Part shown: in pieces, positions 25,249-36,135 of the stretch
How the letters are laid out: every line of letters begins with the position of its first letter
Numbering within the stretch: the first letter of the stretch is position 1
Origin: Betaproteobacteria bacterium Ga0077532
GTDB lineage: Bacteria; Pseudomonadota; Gammaproteobacteria; Burkholderiales; Ga0077523
Direction of reading: 5' to 3'
DNA length: 52,165 nt
Assembly (NCBI GenBank): GCA_001464895.1
Contig: LNEE01000023.1
Location: forward strand, 1 to 52,165
Translations under genes and position numbers: made by a program
The notes under the pieces: generated by a model
The model's database searches: none
What the model was told of the DNA's origin: nothing
What the model saw: only the letters and a program-made list of their open reading frames with translations

Positions 25249-26397
25249 TCAGTCCTCCCCGCCGTCGAGCGCCGGGTCCATCTCGGGAGGCACGGGAATC
25301 GCCCCGGGCATCTCGGGCGGTTCCCCGCCCTGGAGCCGATAGCGCGACAACTGGTACACGTAGGCCAGGACCTCGGCGACCGCGGTGTACAGGGCCAGCG
25401 GGATCTCCTGCCCGAGATCCCCGTGGGCGTGCAGCGCACGTGCCAGAGGCGGTGACCGGAGCACCGGCACATTGTTCTCGCGGGCGAGCGCCACGATGCG
25501 CTCCGCGACGTGCGACGAGCCGAGCGCCACCACCATCGGAGCGCGCATCGACCGCTCGCGATAGCGCAACGCCACTGCATAGTGCGTCGGGTTCGTGACC
25601 ACGACATCCGCCTTCGGGACCTCGGCCATCATCCGGCGCCGCGCGCGCTCGCGCTGCAACTGCCGGATCCGGCCCTTGATGTGCGGATCGCCTTCGCTCT
25701 CCTTGTATTCCTGCTTCACCTCCTGCTTGGTCATCCGCAGCTGACGGCGGTGATTCCAGATCTGGAGCGGCACATCGATCGCGACGATCAGGGCCAAGGC
25801 GGCGACCACGAAGAGGAAGGTGACGGCGAGCAGATGGCCGAGGTGGGCGATTGCCGGGCGCGTCGACTCCGAGACGAGTCCGAGGATCGGTTCGAGCTCC
25901 CCGCGCATGACCGTCACCGCCACGGTTCCTATCACGAGCGTCTTGCCGATCGCCTTGCCCAGTTCACCGAGGCCGCGGGTGGAGAAGATCCGTCCGAGGC
26001 CGGACACCAGATTGATGCGCGAGTACTTCGGCGCAACGGCATCGAAGGTGAAGAGCCAGCCCGACACGAGCATGGGGGCCACCAACGCCACCACGAACAG
26101 CAGACCGATGAATGGAAGGAAGGTGACCAGCACATCGGACATCGCCTGATACAGGCGGGCGATCATCAATTCGGGCTTCTGCGCATCCGCGCGGTCCAGC
26201 GTGAGGCCGGATGACATGAGGCGCTCCATCCCGTCCATGAGGTCCCCCCCAAGGAACAGCAATGCGCTGCCACCTGCCATCAACACGGCGAACGTGGAAA
26301 GTTCGGGCGACCGCGGCACCTGGCCGCGCTCGCGGGCCTCGTCCAGCCGCTTCTGCGAGGCTGGTTCGGTACGTTCGAGATCGCTGTCTTCCGCCAT
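25249..26397 (-). CDS. flhB: Flagellar export switch protein FlhB
   Basis: A 382-aa export-gate protein that switches substrate from hook to filament. It begins with the usual AEDSDLERTEPASQKRLDEA, has four hydrophobic segments, and then the cytoplasmic domain with the autocleavage site NPTH at 269-272 (between Asn269 and Pro270), the same numbering as the well-studied enteric protein. It is the first gene of flhB-flhA-flhF-flhG-fliA. A TAGACT about 35 bp upstream could be a -10, but no convincing -35 is seen. Confidence 0.96.
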   Translation of the reverse strand: MAEDSDLERTEPASQKRLDEARERGQVPRSPELSTFAVLMAGGSALLFLGGDLMDGMERLMSSGLTLDRADAQKPELMIARLYQAMSDVLVTFLPFIGLLFVVALVAPMLVSGWLFTFDAVAPKYSRINLVSGLGRIFSTRGLGELGKAIGKTLVIGTVAVTVMRGELEPILGLVSESTRPAIAHLGHLLAVTFLFVVAALALIVAIDVPLQIWNHRRQLRMTKQEVKQEYKESEGDPHIKGRIRQLQRERARRRMMAEVPKADVVVTNPTHYAVALRYRERSMRAPMVVALGSSHVAERIVALARENNVPVLRSPPLARALHAHGDLGQEIPLALYTAVAEVLAYVYQLSRYRLQGGEPPEMPGAIPVPPEMDPALDGGED

Positions 26398-26495
26398 GAC
26401 GTCCCCGAGGGTGGCCGCGAGTCTAGCACGCCCCTTCCGGCATGCCTCGGATGCAATCCTGACGTCATGCCGAAGGGCGCACGGATGCTTTTCCC

Positions 26496-26525
26496 TTGAC
26501 CATTAGTTCTAATTCGAACTATTTT
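26496..26525 (+). promoter_or_regulatory. MarR-type operator inside a sigma-70 promoter
   Basis: TTGACC (26496-26501) and TATTTT (26520-26525), 18 bp apart, form a plausible promoter. Between and over the -10 lies TAGTTC-TAATTC-GAACTA (26504-26521), a perfect 6-bp inverted repeat with a 6-bp centre. This is the size and AT-rich character of MarR-family operators. The predicted transcript would start about 15-20 nt before the marR ATG, which lacks a clear Shine-Dalgarno sequence. Autorepression is inferred. Confidence 0.6.
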
Positions 26526-26548
26526 CTCTCCCTGCTATTCTCACCTTC

Positions 26549-27046
26549 ATGACCCTTCGAGCCCTCAAGACCATCCGGCGTCTCACGACCGCCTACCAGG
26601 CATTCGCCGCCTACTCCGCGGCGCAGGTGCGGGCGCTCGGGCTGACGCCACCCCAGTTCGATGTCCTCGCGACGCTCGGGAATCAGCCGGGGATGACTTG
26701 CCGCGAACTGGGCGAGCGGACACTCATCACCAAGGGCACCCTCACGGGCGTGCTCGATCGCATGGAATCCCGAGGCCTGCTCACGCGCGAGTCCCTGGCC
26801 CACGATCGCCGCAGCGTCTTCGTGAGCCTGACTCCGACGGGCGAACGGTTGTTCTCGAAGGTGTTCCCAGCCCACGCGCGGCAACTGGGTGACCGCATGG
26901 GTGGCTTCGATGCCCGCGACCTCGATCGACTCGATGATCTGCTGGAGCGTGTCGCCGCGGGATTCGACCCCGGCACCGACTCCGAAGAGACATCGGCGAC
27001 GAGCCCCAAGACACGCATGATCGCGGCCGCCCGCAGATCCCCTTAG
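26549..27046 (+). CDS. MarR-family transcriptional regulator
   Basis: A 165-aa winged-helix regulator. The DNA-binding core is LTPPQFDVLATLGNQPGMTC, then RELGERTLITKGTLTGVLDRMESRGLLTRE, followed by the wing DRRSVFVSLTPTGERLF. The dimerisation helices flank it. The C-terminal 25 residues (DSEETSATSPKTR) are probably disordered. It is the first gene of a likely five-gene operon with cytochrome b561 (11 bp downstream), two YceI proteins and a DUF4124 protein. A palindrome in its promoter supports autoregulation. The ligand or stress signal is unknown. Confidence 0.9.
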   Translation: MTLRALKTIRRLTTAYQAFAAYSAAQVRALGLTPPQFDVLATLGNQPGMTCRELGERTLITKGTLTGVLDRMESRGLLTRESLAHDRRSVFVSLTPTGERLFSKVFPAHARQLGDRMGGFDARDLDRLDDLLERVAAGFDPGTDSEETSATSPKTRMIAAARRSP

Positions 27047-27057
27047 AAGGAACCAAG

Positions 27058-27594
27058 ATGAAGCGCTACACCCTGGTCGCGATCCTGCTGCACTGGCTCA
27101 TCGCGCTCGCGATCTTCGCGAACCTGGCGCTGGGCCTGTACATGGCAGACCTCGCGATTTCGCCCACGAAGCTGCGCCTCTATTCGTATCACAAGTGGGC
27201 GGGGCTCAGCATCTTCGCCTTCGTGATCCTGCGCATCCTGTGGCGCCTCACGCACCGCCCGCCAGCGCTGCCGCGCCACATGCCGTCCTGGGAGAAATGG
27301 GGGGCGACGATCAGCCACGCCACGCTCTACGGACTGACGCTCGCGGTGCCCATCACCGGATGGCTTTTCAGCTCTGCGAAGGGGTTCAAAACGGTCTGGT
27401 TCGGCGTGCTGCCCATTCCGGATCTCATCGCGAAGGACCTCGCTCTCGCCGACATCCTGAAGACGTGGCACGAAGGCCTGAACTACTTCATGGTCGTTCT
27501 TGTCGTCCTGCATGTCGCTGCCGCATTGAAGCACCATCTACGGGATCGCGATGACGTCCTGACGCGCATGGCCCCGTGGATCCGTCACCCCTGA
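27058..27594 (+). CDS. Cytochrome b561-type membrane protein
   Basis: A 178-aa diheme membrane cytochrome of the bacterial b561 (CybB) type. Four hydrophobic helices hold the expected heme histidines: His12 (LLHWLIA), His45 (SYHKWAGL), and candidates in ISHATLYG and LVVLHVAAALKHH. It probably moves electrons between quinol and a periplasmic acceptor or superoxide. The pairing with YceI proteins directly downstream (19 bp) is a common arrangement and suggests quinone or isoprenoid handling in the envelope. The start has GGAACC about 6 nt upstream. Confidence 0.9.
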   Translation: MKRYTLVAILLHWLIALAIFANLALGLYMADLAISPTKLRLYSYHKWAGLSIFAFVILRILWRLTHRPPALPRHMPSWEKWGATISHATLYGLTLAVPITGWLFSSAKGFKTVWFGVLPIPDLIAKDLALADILKTWHEGLNYFMVVLVVLHVAAALKHHLRDRDDVLTRMAPWIRHP

Positions 27595-27613
27595 CTCTGG
27601 AGCCCGCATTCCG

Positions 27614-28183
27614 ATGAAGCTTACCGCCCTTCGTACCTTCGCCATGGCCGCCGCCCTCGCGGCGCCGGCACTCCACGCGGCACCACTTGCCGTTGATGTC
27701 GCCAAGAGCGAAGTCTCCTTCATGTCGACGCAGATGGGCGTGCCGGTGCCGGGGAAGTTCCGCAAGTTCACCGTGGCCCTCGACTTCGATGCGAAGAAGC
27801 CGGAAGCCGCCAAGGCCAGCCTCGAGATCGACATCGGCAGCATCGATGCCGGGAGTCCGGATGCCGATGGCGAGGTGATCCGCAAACCCTGGCTGAATGC
27901 GGCACAGTTCCCGAAGGCCACCTTCACGGCGACCGCCGTCAAGGCATTGGGTGGCAACCGTTTCGAGGCGACGGGCCCCCTCACCATAAAGGGCAAGACC
28001 AAGACCGTATCTGCTCCATTCACGCTGAAGACCCAAGGCGCCGTGCAGACCTTCGAAGGCGCGATCCAGATCAACCGCAGCGAATTCGGTATCGGTGACG
28101 GCCCGTGGAACGACCCGGAGACAGTCGCGTTCGAGGTCCAGATCCGTTTCCGCATCGTTGCCCAGGCGCCAGCCGCCAAGTAG
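27614..28183 (+). CDS. YceI-family periplasmic protein (copy 1)
   Basis: A 189-aa exported lipocalin-like barrel of the YceI family, which binds polyisoprenoid or quinone-like lipids. The signal peptide is LRTFAMAAALAAPALHAAP with cleavage after HAA. Family features are VDVAKSEVSFMSTQMGVPVPG (a split hydrophobic start), FDAKKPEAAKASLEIDIGSID, FTATAVKALGGNRF, and ITIKGKTK-like GPLTIKGKTKTV. It lies between b561 and a second YceI gene (34 bp gap). The two copies are quite different, so the duplication is old. Confidence 0.9.
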   Translation: MKLTALRTFAMAAALAAPALHAAPLAVDVAKSEVSFMSTQMGVPVPGKFRKFTVALDFDAKKPEAAKASLEIDIGSIDAGSPDADGEVIRKPWLNAAQFPKATFTATAVKALGGNRFEATGPLTIKGKTKTVSAPFTLKTQGAVQTFEGAIQINRSEFGIGDGPWNDPETVAFEVQIRFRIVAQAPAAK

Positions 28184-28217
28184 TCTCGAAGCTCAGTTCA
28201 CCCGGAGACACCCCGCC

Positions 28218-28802
28218 ATGCCCCAGCACTTCCGTGCCATCACACTCAGCGCCGCACTCGGTCTCGTCATCGCCCTCCCCGCCGCAGCCGCACCCGAGAG
28301 CTTCACCATCGATGCGCGCCATACGTTCCCTGTGTTCGAGGTGAATCACCTGGGCTTCTCGCTGCAGCGGGGTCGCTTCAACCAGACCACTGGAAAGATC
28401 GCGATCGACCGCGAAGCCGGTACCGGCAGCATCGAGGTCACGATCCAGGCGGCGTCCATCGACATGGGGATCGCGAAATGGGACGAAGCCATGCGTGGCG
28501 AGGACTACTTCAATACTGAGCAGCATCCGACGATCACCTTCCGCGCAGCCAAGGTCTCGTTCGAGGGCGGGAAGGTTTCCGGGGCTGACGGTGAGCTCAC
28601 ACTGCTCGGCGTCACCAAGCCCGTTCGCGTGGCATTCGAAGGGTTCAGCTGTGGCAATCACCCGATCAACAAACGCGCCCTGTGCGGTGGCAACGCCACG
28701 GTGCAGATCAAGCGTTCGGAGTTCGGAATGCTGAAGGGCCTGCCGGGGATCGCGGACGACGTCCGGATCATGATCCCCGTGGAAGCCTTCAAGGATCAGT
28801 AG
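28218..28802 (+). CDS. YceI-family periplasmic protein (copy 2)
   Basis: A 194-aa exported YceI protein. The ATG at 28218 opens a clear signal peptide (FRAITLSAALGLVIALPAAAA) cut before APESF. The mature part has the canonical SFTIDARHTFPVFEVNHLGF, RFNQTTGKIAIDREAGTGSI, DYFNTEQHPTITFRAAKV and DGELTLLGVTKPV. It is closer to classical E. coli YceI than copy 1. A Cys pair (FSCGNHP and ALCGGNA) may form a disulfide. It is probably co-transcribed from the marR promoter. Confidence 0.92.
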   Translation: MPQHFRAITLSAALGLVIALPAAAAPESFTIDARHTFPVFEVNHLGFSLQRGRFNQTTGKIAIDREAGTGSIEVTIQAASIDMGIAKWDEAMRGEDYFNTEQHPTITFRAAKVSFEGGKVSGADGELTLLGVTKPVRVAFEGFSCGNHPINKRALCGGNATVQIKRSEFGMLKGLPGIADDVRIMIPVEAFKDQ

Positions 28803-28809
28803 GCACCTC

Positions 28810-29325
28810 GTGAACACCCTCCATCGCGCTGCCTGCACGGCGGTGTTTCTTGTCGCCAGCGCCCTCGGGCCGCCGGTGGAGGCGCAGGTGTACAAATGGG
28901 TCGACGATCAGGGCGTGACGCACTACGGACAACGCCCCGCGAGCGAGGCCGCCTCGCCTGCAAAGAAGCTCGACATCCGGGTCACCGGCAATGACCCGGC
29001 CCCGCTTCCCGGGGCGACCTGCTACACGATCCAGTGCCAGTACGAGCGGATGCGTGACGACCGCCTGATTCGCGACGAGGCGTGGCGGCAGGAGATGGAT
29101 GCTCGTACGAGACTCATCACAGCGCAGAACGAGGCGCGTGCCCGGGACGCTGCTGCGTCACCCGGCCCGATCATCACGGGCGTCCCGGTCGTTGTCGGTC
29201 GCCGGGTTCCCTTGCTTCTTCAACACCCTCACGGCGTGCATGGCGGCCGTGGCGTCGGAGCGCCCACGAACCCGCGGGCCCCTCGGCAGCCGGTGGAACC
29301 CCAGGTCAGGATTCGCGCCCGCTGA
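28810..29325 (+). CDS. DUF4124-domain exported protein
   Basis: A 171-aa protein with a GTG start 7 bp after the yceI stop. The signal peptide (AACTAVFLVASALGPPVEAQ) is followed at once by the DUF4124 motif VYKWVDDQGVTHYGQRPA. A charged helical region (QYERMRDDRLIRDEAWRQEM) follows, then a Pro/Gly/Arg-rich tail (about 130-171). Family function is unknown; members are periplasmic or surface proteins common in beta- and gammaproteobacteria. The tail is of low complexity and unusual, so a frameshift near the 3' end cannot be excluded. Confidence 0.72.
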   Translation: MNTLHRAACTAVFLVASALGPPVEAQVYKWVDDQGVTHYGQRPASEAASPAKKLDIRVTGNDPAPLPGATCYTIQCQYERMRDDRLIRDEAWRQEMDARTRLITAQNEARARDAAASPGPIITGVPVVVGRRVPLLLQHPHGVHGGRGVGAPTNPRAPRQPVEPQVRIRAR

Positions 29326-29342
29326 CCTCGGCGGAGGAAAGC

Positions 29343-29663
29343 TCAGTCCCAGCGGTCGTCTCGCACCAGGATCTGGCCACCTTCGATACGCACCGGGAAC
29401 ACCGCCATGGGCTCATACGCAGGTGGCGTGAGCGCCTCGCCGCTGCGGATCGAGAATCGCGCGCCGTGGCGTGGACACACCACCTCACCGCCCTCGATGC
29501 ACCCTCCGGTCAGTTGTCCGCCATCGTGCGTGCAGACGTCCTCCAGCGCGAAGAACTCACCCGCAACGTTGAACACCGCGATGGCCGTACCGTCGGCATC
29601 CACCACGCGAACCTCTCCCGGCTTCACCGCATCCGCTTCTGCTACGACGATCCAGTCGGACAT
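29343..29663 (-). CDS. Rieske-type [2Fe-2S] ferredoxin
   Basis: A 106-aa soluble Rieske ferredoxin of the kind serving non-heme iron oxygenases. Cluster ligands are Cys44 and His46 (VCTHDGG) and Cys63 and His66 (VVCPRHGARF), with 16 residues between the pairs as usual. The start at 29663 gives the standard N-terminus. It is the last gene behind the SUF operon, 22 bp after nfu. Its placement with cluster-assembly genes suggests a role in electron supply or as a recurring end-gene of this operon type. This is inference. Confidence 0.9.
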   Translation of the reverse strand: MSDWIVVAEADAVKPGEVRVVDADGTAIAVFNVAGEFFALEDVCTHDGGQLTGGCIEGGEVVCPRHGARFSIRSGEALTPPAYEPMAVFPVRIEGGQILVRDDRWD

Positions 29664-29685
29664 GTCGATCTCCGATCGCGGGCGG

Positions 29686-30252
29686 TCAGACCGGGACGAC
29701 TTCGAGGAACGGATCGATCTGGTGTACCAGGCTCTCGATCCCCGCGAGCGTCCCCGACAAAGAACTCGGGCAACTGCCGCACGCACCCTGATAGTGGACC
29801 TGGAGCTGGTTGCCCTCGAGGCCGACGATGAACAGGTCGCCGCCGTCACCCTGGAGAAACGGCCGAACGCGCTCGTCGAGCAGGTCGGAGATCGTCTTCA
29901 GCTTCTCGCGCTGCTCGGGTGAGAGACGCTCGTCGTCCAACAGCCCGCTGCTGACCGCACCGAACGCCTCCGAACGGTCCTCTGCGGCAGGGGCCTCGCG
30001 GATCGGCACCGCAAGCAGCTTCAGCAGCGGCGTCCACTCGGCCCCGCCATCCTGCGTGACCGTGATCCAGTGGTCGACGTAGAACACGTTGGTGACGTGC
30101 GGTATGGCGAAAAGGGCCTCGCCCAGAGGGTCTCCGACAGCCTCGGCAGCGTTGTCGTACGAGCGTGCCGTACCCCATGTGAGGGGCTCCCGCAGAATGA
30201 ACTTGCGGGCGTTCGGATTGGGGGTCGGTTCGACTTCCGCGATCTTGGGCAT
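29686..30252 (-). CDS. Nfu-type iron-sulfur carrier/scaffold (Nfu_N + NifU C-terminal domain)
   Basis: A 188-aa protein joining an Nfu_N domain (about 1-90, TPNPNARKFILREPL) to a NifU-like C-terminal domain with the cluster-binding CGSC at 158-161 (QGACGSCPSS). The N-terminal domain is like mitochondrial NFU1, unlike enteric NfuA, which has a degenerate A-type domain. It probably delivers 4Fe-4S clusters to targets. It lies 65 bp after sufU, in line with a dedicated carrier step. Confidence 0.88.
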   Translation of the reverse strand: MPKIAEVEPTPNPNARKFILREPLTWGTARSYDNAAEAVGDPLGEALFAIPHVTNVFYVDHWITVTQDGGAEWTPLLKLLAVPIREAPAAEDRSEAFGAVSSGLLDDERLSPEQREKLKTISDLLDERVRPFLQGDGGDLFIVGLEGNQLQVHYQGACGSCPSSLSGTLAGIESLVHQIDPFLEVVPV

Positions 30253-30317
30253 GCTGGATTCGACAGCCTATGGATGGTGCGCGAAATGGGCGCGAATGGG
30301 GTTCGGCAAGGAAAGCG

Positions 30318-30797
30318 TCACGACGGGGCGCCTCCCATGGGGTCCTGCGCGCCTTCGGTCGTGGCGACCGTTTGCGATCCAAGCGCCGCATGCAGCGTGT
30401 GCCACGGCAGGATCGCGCACTTCACGCGCGACGGAAGATCCTTCACGCCCGAGAAGACCGCGAGGCGACCGATCGGATTGCCGGGGGTCGACGGGTCCAC
30501 CTCACCGGTGACCATGCCGCGGAAAGCGGTCACGAGCGTCTCTGCCTCACCAACGCTGCGGCCCTTGATGGACGCCGTCATCATCGACGCGGACGCCTTG
30601 CAGATCGCGCAAGACTGCCCTTCGAACGCCACCGCGTCGATGCGGTCGTCGGCCACACGGAGCCTGAGCCAGATGTGGTCCCCGCACAGCGGGTTGAGCC
30701 CCTCGGACACATGGGTGGCGCCCTCCAGCGGACCGTAGTTCCGCGGCTTGCGGTTGTGATCGAGTATCACTTCCTGGTAGAGCTGCTTGCTGTCCAT
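30318..30797 (-). CDS. sufU: SufU-type sulfurtransferase/scaffold
   Basis: A 159-aa U-type protein working with SufS. Zinc/sulfur ligands are at the SufU positions: Cys38 and Asp40 (PLCGDH), Cys63 (QSCAIC) and Cys127 (RVKCAILPW). The characteristic insertion of SufU relative to IscU is present (LVTAFRGMVTGEVDPSTPGN). The Zn-bound form normally takes persulfide from SufS. It is 109 bp after sufS. The SufE gene that usually plays this role in proteobacteria is absent from the operon. Confidence 0.9.
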   Translation of the reverse strand: MDSKQLYQEVILDHNRKPRNYGPLEGATHVSEGLNPLCGDHIWLRLRVADDRIDAVAFEGQSCAICKASASMMTASIKGRSVGEAETLVTAFRGMVTGEVDPSTPGNPIGRLAVFSGVKDLPSRVKCAILPWHTLHAALGSQTVATTEGAQDPMGGAPS

Positions 30798-30906
30798 GGA
30801 ACGCTTGGTCTCTGTGTTTCACCGGCTACCGCAACCGTGCGGCCCCGAAGCGCAAGGAATTCATCGTCGGCTGCCCGGGCCGCGCCGCATTGGGCGGTCA
30901 CGCCAC

Positions 30907-32166
30907 TCAGCCGAACAGCTTCTGCACCTTGCGAATTGCCTCCACGAGGGCATCGACCTCCGCGAAGGTGTTGTAGAACGCAAACGAGGCACGCACTGTC
31001 GCCGGCACGCCGAAGCGCTGCATCACGGGTTGCGCGCAGTGGTGGCCGGTACGAACTGCCACTCCTTCCTCGTCGAGCAGAGTTCCGACGTCGTGCGGGT
31101 GAACCTCGCCCACGTAGAACGACAGCACTGCAGCCTTCTCGCGGGCGGTGCCGATGATGCGCACGCCGTCGAGTGCCGAGACCTGCTCGGTGGCGTACTC
31201 GAGCAAAGCATGCTCGTGCGCCGCGATGCGATCCATCCCGATCGCCGACAGGTAATCGAGGGCAGCGCCCAGGCCGATCATCGGCATGATCGGCGGCGTG
31301 CCCGCCTCGAACTTGTGGGGGATGGTATTGAATGTGGTCTTCTCGAAGGTCACGGAGAGGATCATGTCGCCACCGCCCTTGAACGGCTGCATCTTCTCGA
31401 GCAGAGCCGCCTTGCCATACAGCGCGCCGCTGCCCGTAGGGCCGCACACCTTGTGGCCCGAGAAGGCGTAGAAGTCGCAATCGAGCGCCTGCACGTCGAC
31501 GGCGATGTGAGGCGCTGCCTGCGCGCCATCGACGAGCACGGGAATCCCGCGGGCGTGGGCCACGTCGATCATCCGGCGTACCGGATTGATGGTGCCCAGC
31601 GCATTCGAGACGTGCGAGATGGCGACGAACTTCGTGCGCTCGTTGAACAGCGCGTCGTAGGCCTCCTGGATCACCTCGCCGCGATCGTCGATCGGCGCCA
31701 CCCGCAACTTCGCGCCCTTCTCTTCACACAGCATCTGCCAGGGGACGATGTTCGAGTGGTGCTCGAGATGGGTCACGATGATCTCGTCGCCCGCCCCGAT
31801 GAACTTGCGGCCGTAGCCGTGCATCACGAGGTTCACACCTTCCGTGCAACCCGTCGTGAAGATGATCTCGCGATCCTCCTTCGCGTTGAGGAAGCGCTGC
31901 ACGCTGCGTCGCGCGCCTTCGTAGGCCTCGGTCGCCAAGGTCGAGAGGAGGTGCACACCCCGGTGAATGTTCGCGTGCTCGTGCGTTTCGTAGCGGACGA
32001 TGCGGTCGATCACCTGCTGGGGCATCTGGCTGGACGCCGCGTTGTCCAGGAATGACAAGGGCTTGCCGTGCGGCCTCACGTTGTGAAGGATGGGGAAGTC
32101 GGCGCGGATGCGCTCCACGTCGAACGCGGTGTCCGCTGACGGCTTCCGAAGTGGTGTGGCACTCAT
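30907..32166 (-). CDS. sufS: Cysteine desulfurase SufS
   Basis: A 419-aa PLP-dependent group II cysteine desulfurase. The cofactor lysine is Lys239 (AFSGHKVCGPTG), the PLP-binding histidine lies in THLEHHSNIVPW, and the persulfide-forming Cys377 lies in VRTGHHCAQPVM. The ATG at 32166 overlaps the sufD stop by ATGA. A much longer in-frame extension through sufD is an artefact of the high GC content. It supplies sulfur to sufU and SufBCD. Confidence 0.95.
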   Translation of the reverse strand: MSATPLRKPSADTAFDVERIRADFPILHNVRPHGKPLSFLDNAASSQMPQQVIDRIVRYETHEHANIHRGVHLLSTLATEAYEGARRSVQRFLNAKEDREIIFTTGCTEGVNLVMHGYGRKFIGAGDEIIVTHLEHHSNIVPWQMLCEEKGAKLRVAPIDDRGEVIQEAYDALFNERTKFVAISHVSNALGTINPVRRMIDVAHARGIPVLVDGAQAAPHIAVDVQALDCDFYAFSGHKVCGPTGSGALYGKAALLEKMQPFKGGGDMILSVTFEKTTFNTIPHKFEAGTPPIMPMIGLGAALDYLSAIGMDRIAAHEHALLEYATEQVSALDGVRIIGTAREKAAVLSFYVGEVHPHDVGTLLDEEGVAVRTGHHCAQPVMQRFGVPATVRASFAFYNTFAEVDALVEAIRKVQKLFG

Positions 32167-33476
32167 GCGATCTCCTGTCCACCGGTGTGCTCGAGCAGCC
32201 GCGCGGCGAGGCTCTTCACGATGGATGCGATGGGAATACGATTCACGACATCCGCCGCGAATCCGTAGGTGAGCAGATTGCGGGCGGTGCCCTCGGACAG
32301 GCCGCGGGTCATCAGGTAGAAGACCTCTTCCGCCTCGAGCTGGCCGACCGTCGCGCCGTGCGCGCATTTCACGTCGTCGGCGAAGATCTCGAGCTGAGGC
32401 TTGGTATCCACGTGCGCCTTGTCCGACAGCAGGATGCTCCGGTTCTCCTGGGTCGAATCGGTTTTCTGGGCGCCCTCGCGGACGAGGATCCTGCCGTTGA
32501 AGACCGCGTGCGCTCCACCTGCGACCACGCACTTGTGCAGCTGGCGACTGCGACCATGCGCATGAGCGTGGTCTACGAAGGAGTGCGTATCCGCGAGGCT
32601 GCGCCCGTCGATGAACGCGAGGCCGTCCAGCTCGAACTCGGTTCCGGTGCCATCCTGGCGGATGTGGATGTTGTTCCGCGAGATCCGGCCACCGAAGGTC
32701 ACGGCGAGGTTGCTGTAGAAGCCATCGCGCTGGACAGACACCGAAGTCGTCGCGAGGTGGAAGGCCTTGGCACTGTCGCGCTGCACCTTCACGTGGCGCA
32801 CGCGGGCATTGGCACCCACGGCGACCTCGACCACGGCGTTCACGCAGTACGCGCCTTCCTGCAGGGACACGTAGTCCTCGACGAGTGCGACCTCCGCGCC
32901 ATCCTCTGCGACCACGAGAATGCGCGGGTGCTGGACGACATCGGCCTGAGTGGCGACGAACAAGCAGTGAATGGTTCGACCGGCAGCCCCGCGACCGGCA
33001 CGGACGAACACGCCGTCGCGCAACCACGCGGTGTTCACCGCGGCGAACAGGTCGTCATCCACGCTGGCGAGCTTCCCCACATGGGCCTGCACCGCCGCAT
33101 CCCCGGACGCCATCGCCGCGGCCAGTGTCGTCACCGTGAGTCCCGGCGTGCTGCCGGCAGTCGGAACCGCGGATAGCGATGGCGAGAAACGGCCGTCGAC
33201 GAACACGAGGCGCGTGGGGACCTCCGGCGCGATCCACGCCGCGATCACATCGGCGGACGGCATCGGGACTTCGTCGACAGGCTTCCTGAGCGCCAACCGG
33301 TACAGAGGCGCGAGATCGGTGAAGCGCCATTCTTCGTCGCGCGTGGTCGGAACGGAGAGCGCGTTCGCGCGCTCCAGTGCGTGGCTGCGAAGTGCCACCA
33401 GTCCCTCAGTGGGCACGGGTGCCGCACCGGACAGCAGTGCGTCGAGGAATTCCCGGGAAATCTTCGTGACATCCAT
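32163..33476 (-). CDS. sufD: SufD, SufBC2D scaffold subunit
   Basis: A 437-aa subunit of the SufBC2D scaffold complex. It has the N-terminal helical part followed by the right-handed beta-helix core, and the family C-terminus ISDKAHVDTKPQLEIFADDVKCAHGATVGQL with the conserved CAHGAT motif, then AEEVFYLMTRGLSEGTARNLL. The start at 33476 lies 10 bp after sufC. The conserved His of SufD is plausibly the one in the CAHGAT motif. Confidence 0.94.
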   Translation of the reverse strand: MDVTKISREFLDALLSGAAPVPTEGLVALRSHALERANALSVPTTRDEEWRFTDLAPLYRLALRKPVDEVPMPSADVIAAWIAPEVPTRLVFVDGRFSPSLSAVPTAGSTPGLTVTTLAAAMASGDAAVQAHVGKLASVDDDLFAAVNTAWLRDGVFVRAGRGAAGRTIHCLFVATQADVVQHPRILVVAEDGAEVALVEDYVSLQEGAYCVNAVVEVAVGANARVRHVKVQRDSAKAFHLATTSVSVQRDGFYSNLAVTFGGRISRNNIHIRQDGTGTEFELDGLAFIDGRSLADTHSFVDHAHAHGRSRQLHKCVVAGGAHAVFNGRILVREGAQKTDSTQENRSILLSDKAHVDTKPQLEIFADDVKCAHGATVGQLEAEEVFYLMTRGLSEGTARNLLTYGFAADVVNRIPIASIVKSLAARLLEHTGGQEIA

Positions 33477-33486
33477 TGTGTTTCGC

Positions 33487-35693
<2,207 letters not shown>

Positions 35694-35738
35694 CGGGACT
35701 GTTCCTTTTTCATGAGCTTGGCTGGGCGGGCGGCAGAC

Positions 35739-36062
35739 TCAGACACTGAAGCTCTCGCCACAGCCACACTGGTTCTTCACGTTGGGGTTCTCGACGCGGA
35801 AGATCTGCTTGAACCCGTCCCGGACGAAATCCAGGGTCGAACCATCGACGATTGGCAGGGCCACCGCATCCACCACCAGTTTCGCATCGTGCGCCTCGAA
35901 GAGGTGGTCACCCTCTGCCACCTCCCGGGCCACGTCGAACGTGTATGCGAACCCTGAACAACCCACTTTCTTGATGCCCAGGCGCAATCCAACGCCCCCA
36001 CGCTTGGCGACGATGGAATCGCGAATCTGCTTCGCCGCCGTCTCCGTCAGTTGAATCGCCAC
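35739..36062 (-). CDS. sufA: A-type Fe-S carrier (SufA/IscA/ErpA family)
   Basis: A 107-aa A-type carrier with the three conserved cysteines: Cys35 (KKVGCSGFAYTF) and Cys99/Cys101 in the C-terminal CGCGESFSV. The start is a GTG at 36062 with GAGG about 7 nt upstream. It is the second gene after iscR, before sufB, so I use the name SufA; the family cannot be split from IscA/ErpA by eye. Confidence 0.9.
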   Translation of the reverse strand: MAIQLTETAAKQIRDSIVAKRGGVGLRLGIKKVGCSGFAYTFDVAREVAEGDHLFEAHDAKLVVDAVALPIVDGSTLDFVRDGFKQIFRVENPNVKNQCGCGESFSV

Positions 36063-36135
36063 TGTTTCACCTCGTCCTGCTGACTGCTCGGTTGTTCAGG
36101 TTGTTCATCCGCTGCGCCTTCGTGCGACATCGACC

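Noticed and set aside
28810..29325. Frameshift in the 3' part of the DUF4124 gene
   Set aside because: The tail is odd, but no alternative frame gives a clearly conserved continuation, so I left the gene intact and noted the doubt there.
30907..33027. 706-codon version of the SufS frame
   Set aside because: The extra N-terminal 287 codons lie in another frame of sufD. The true start at 32166 overlaps the sufD stop by ATGA.
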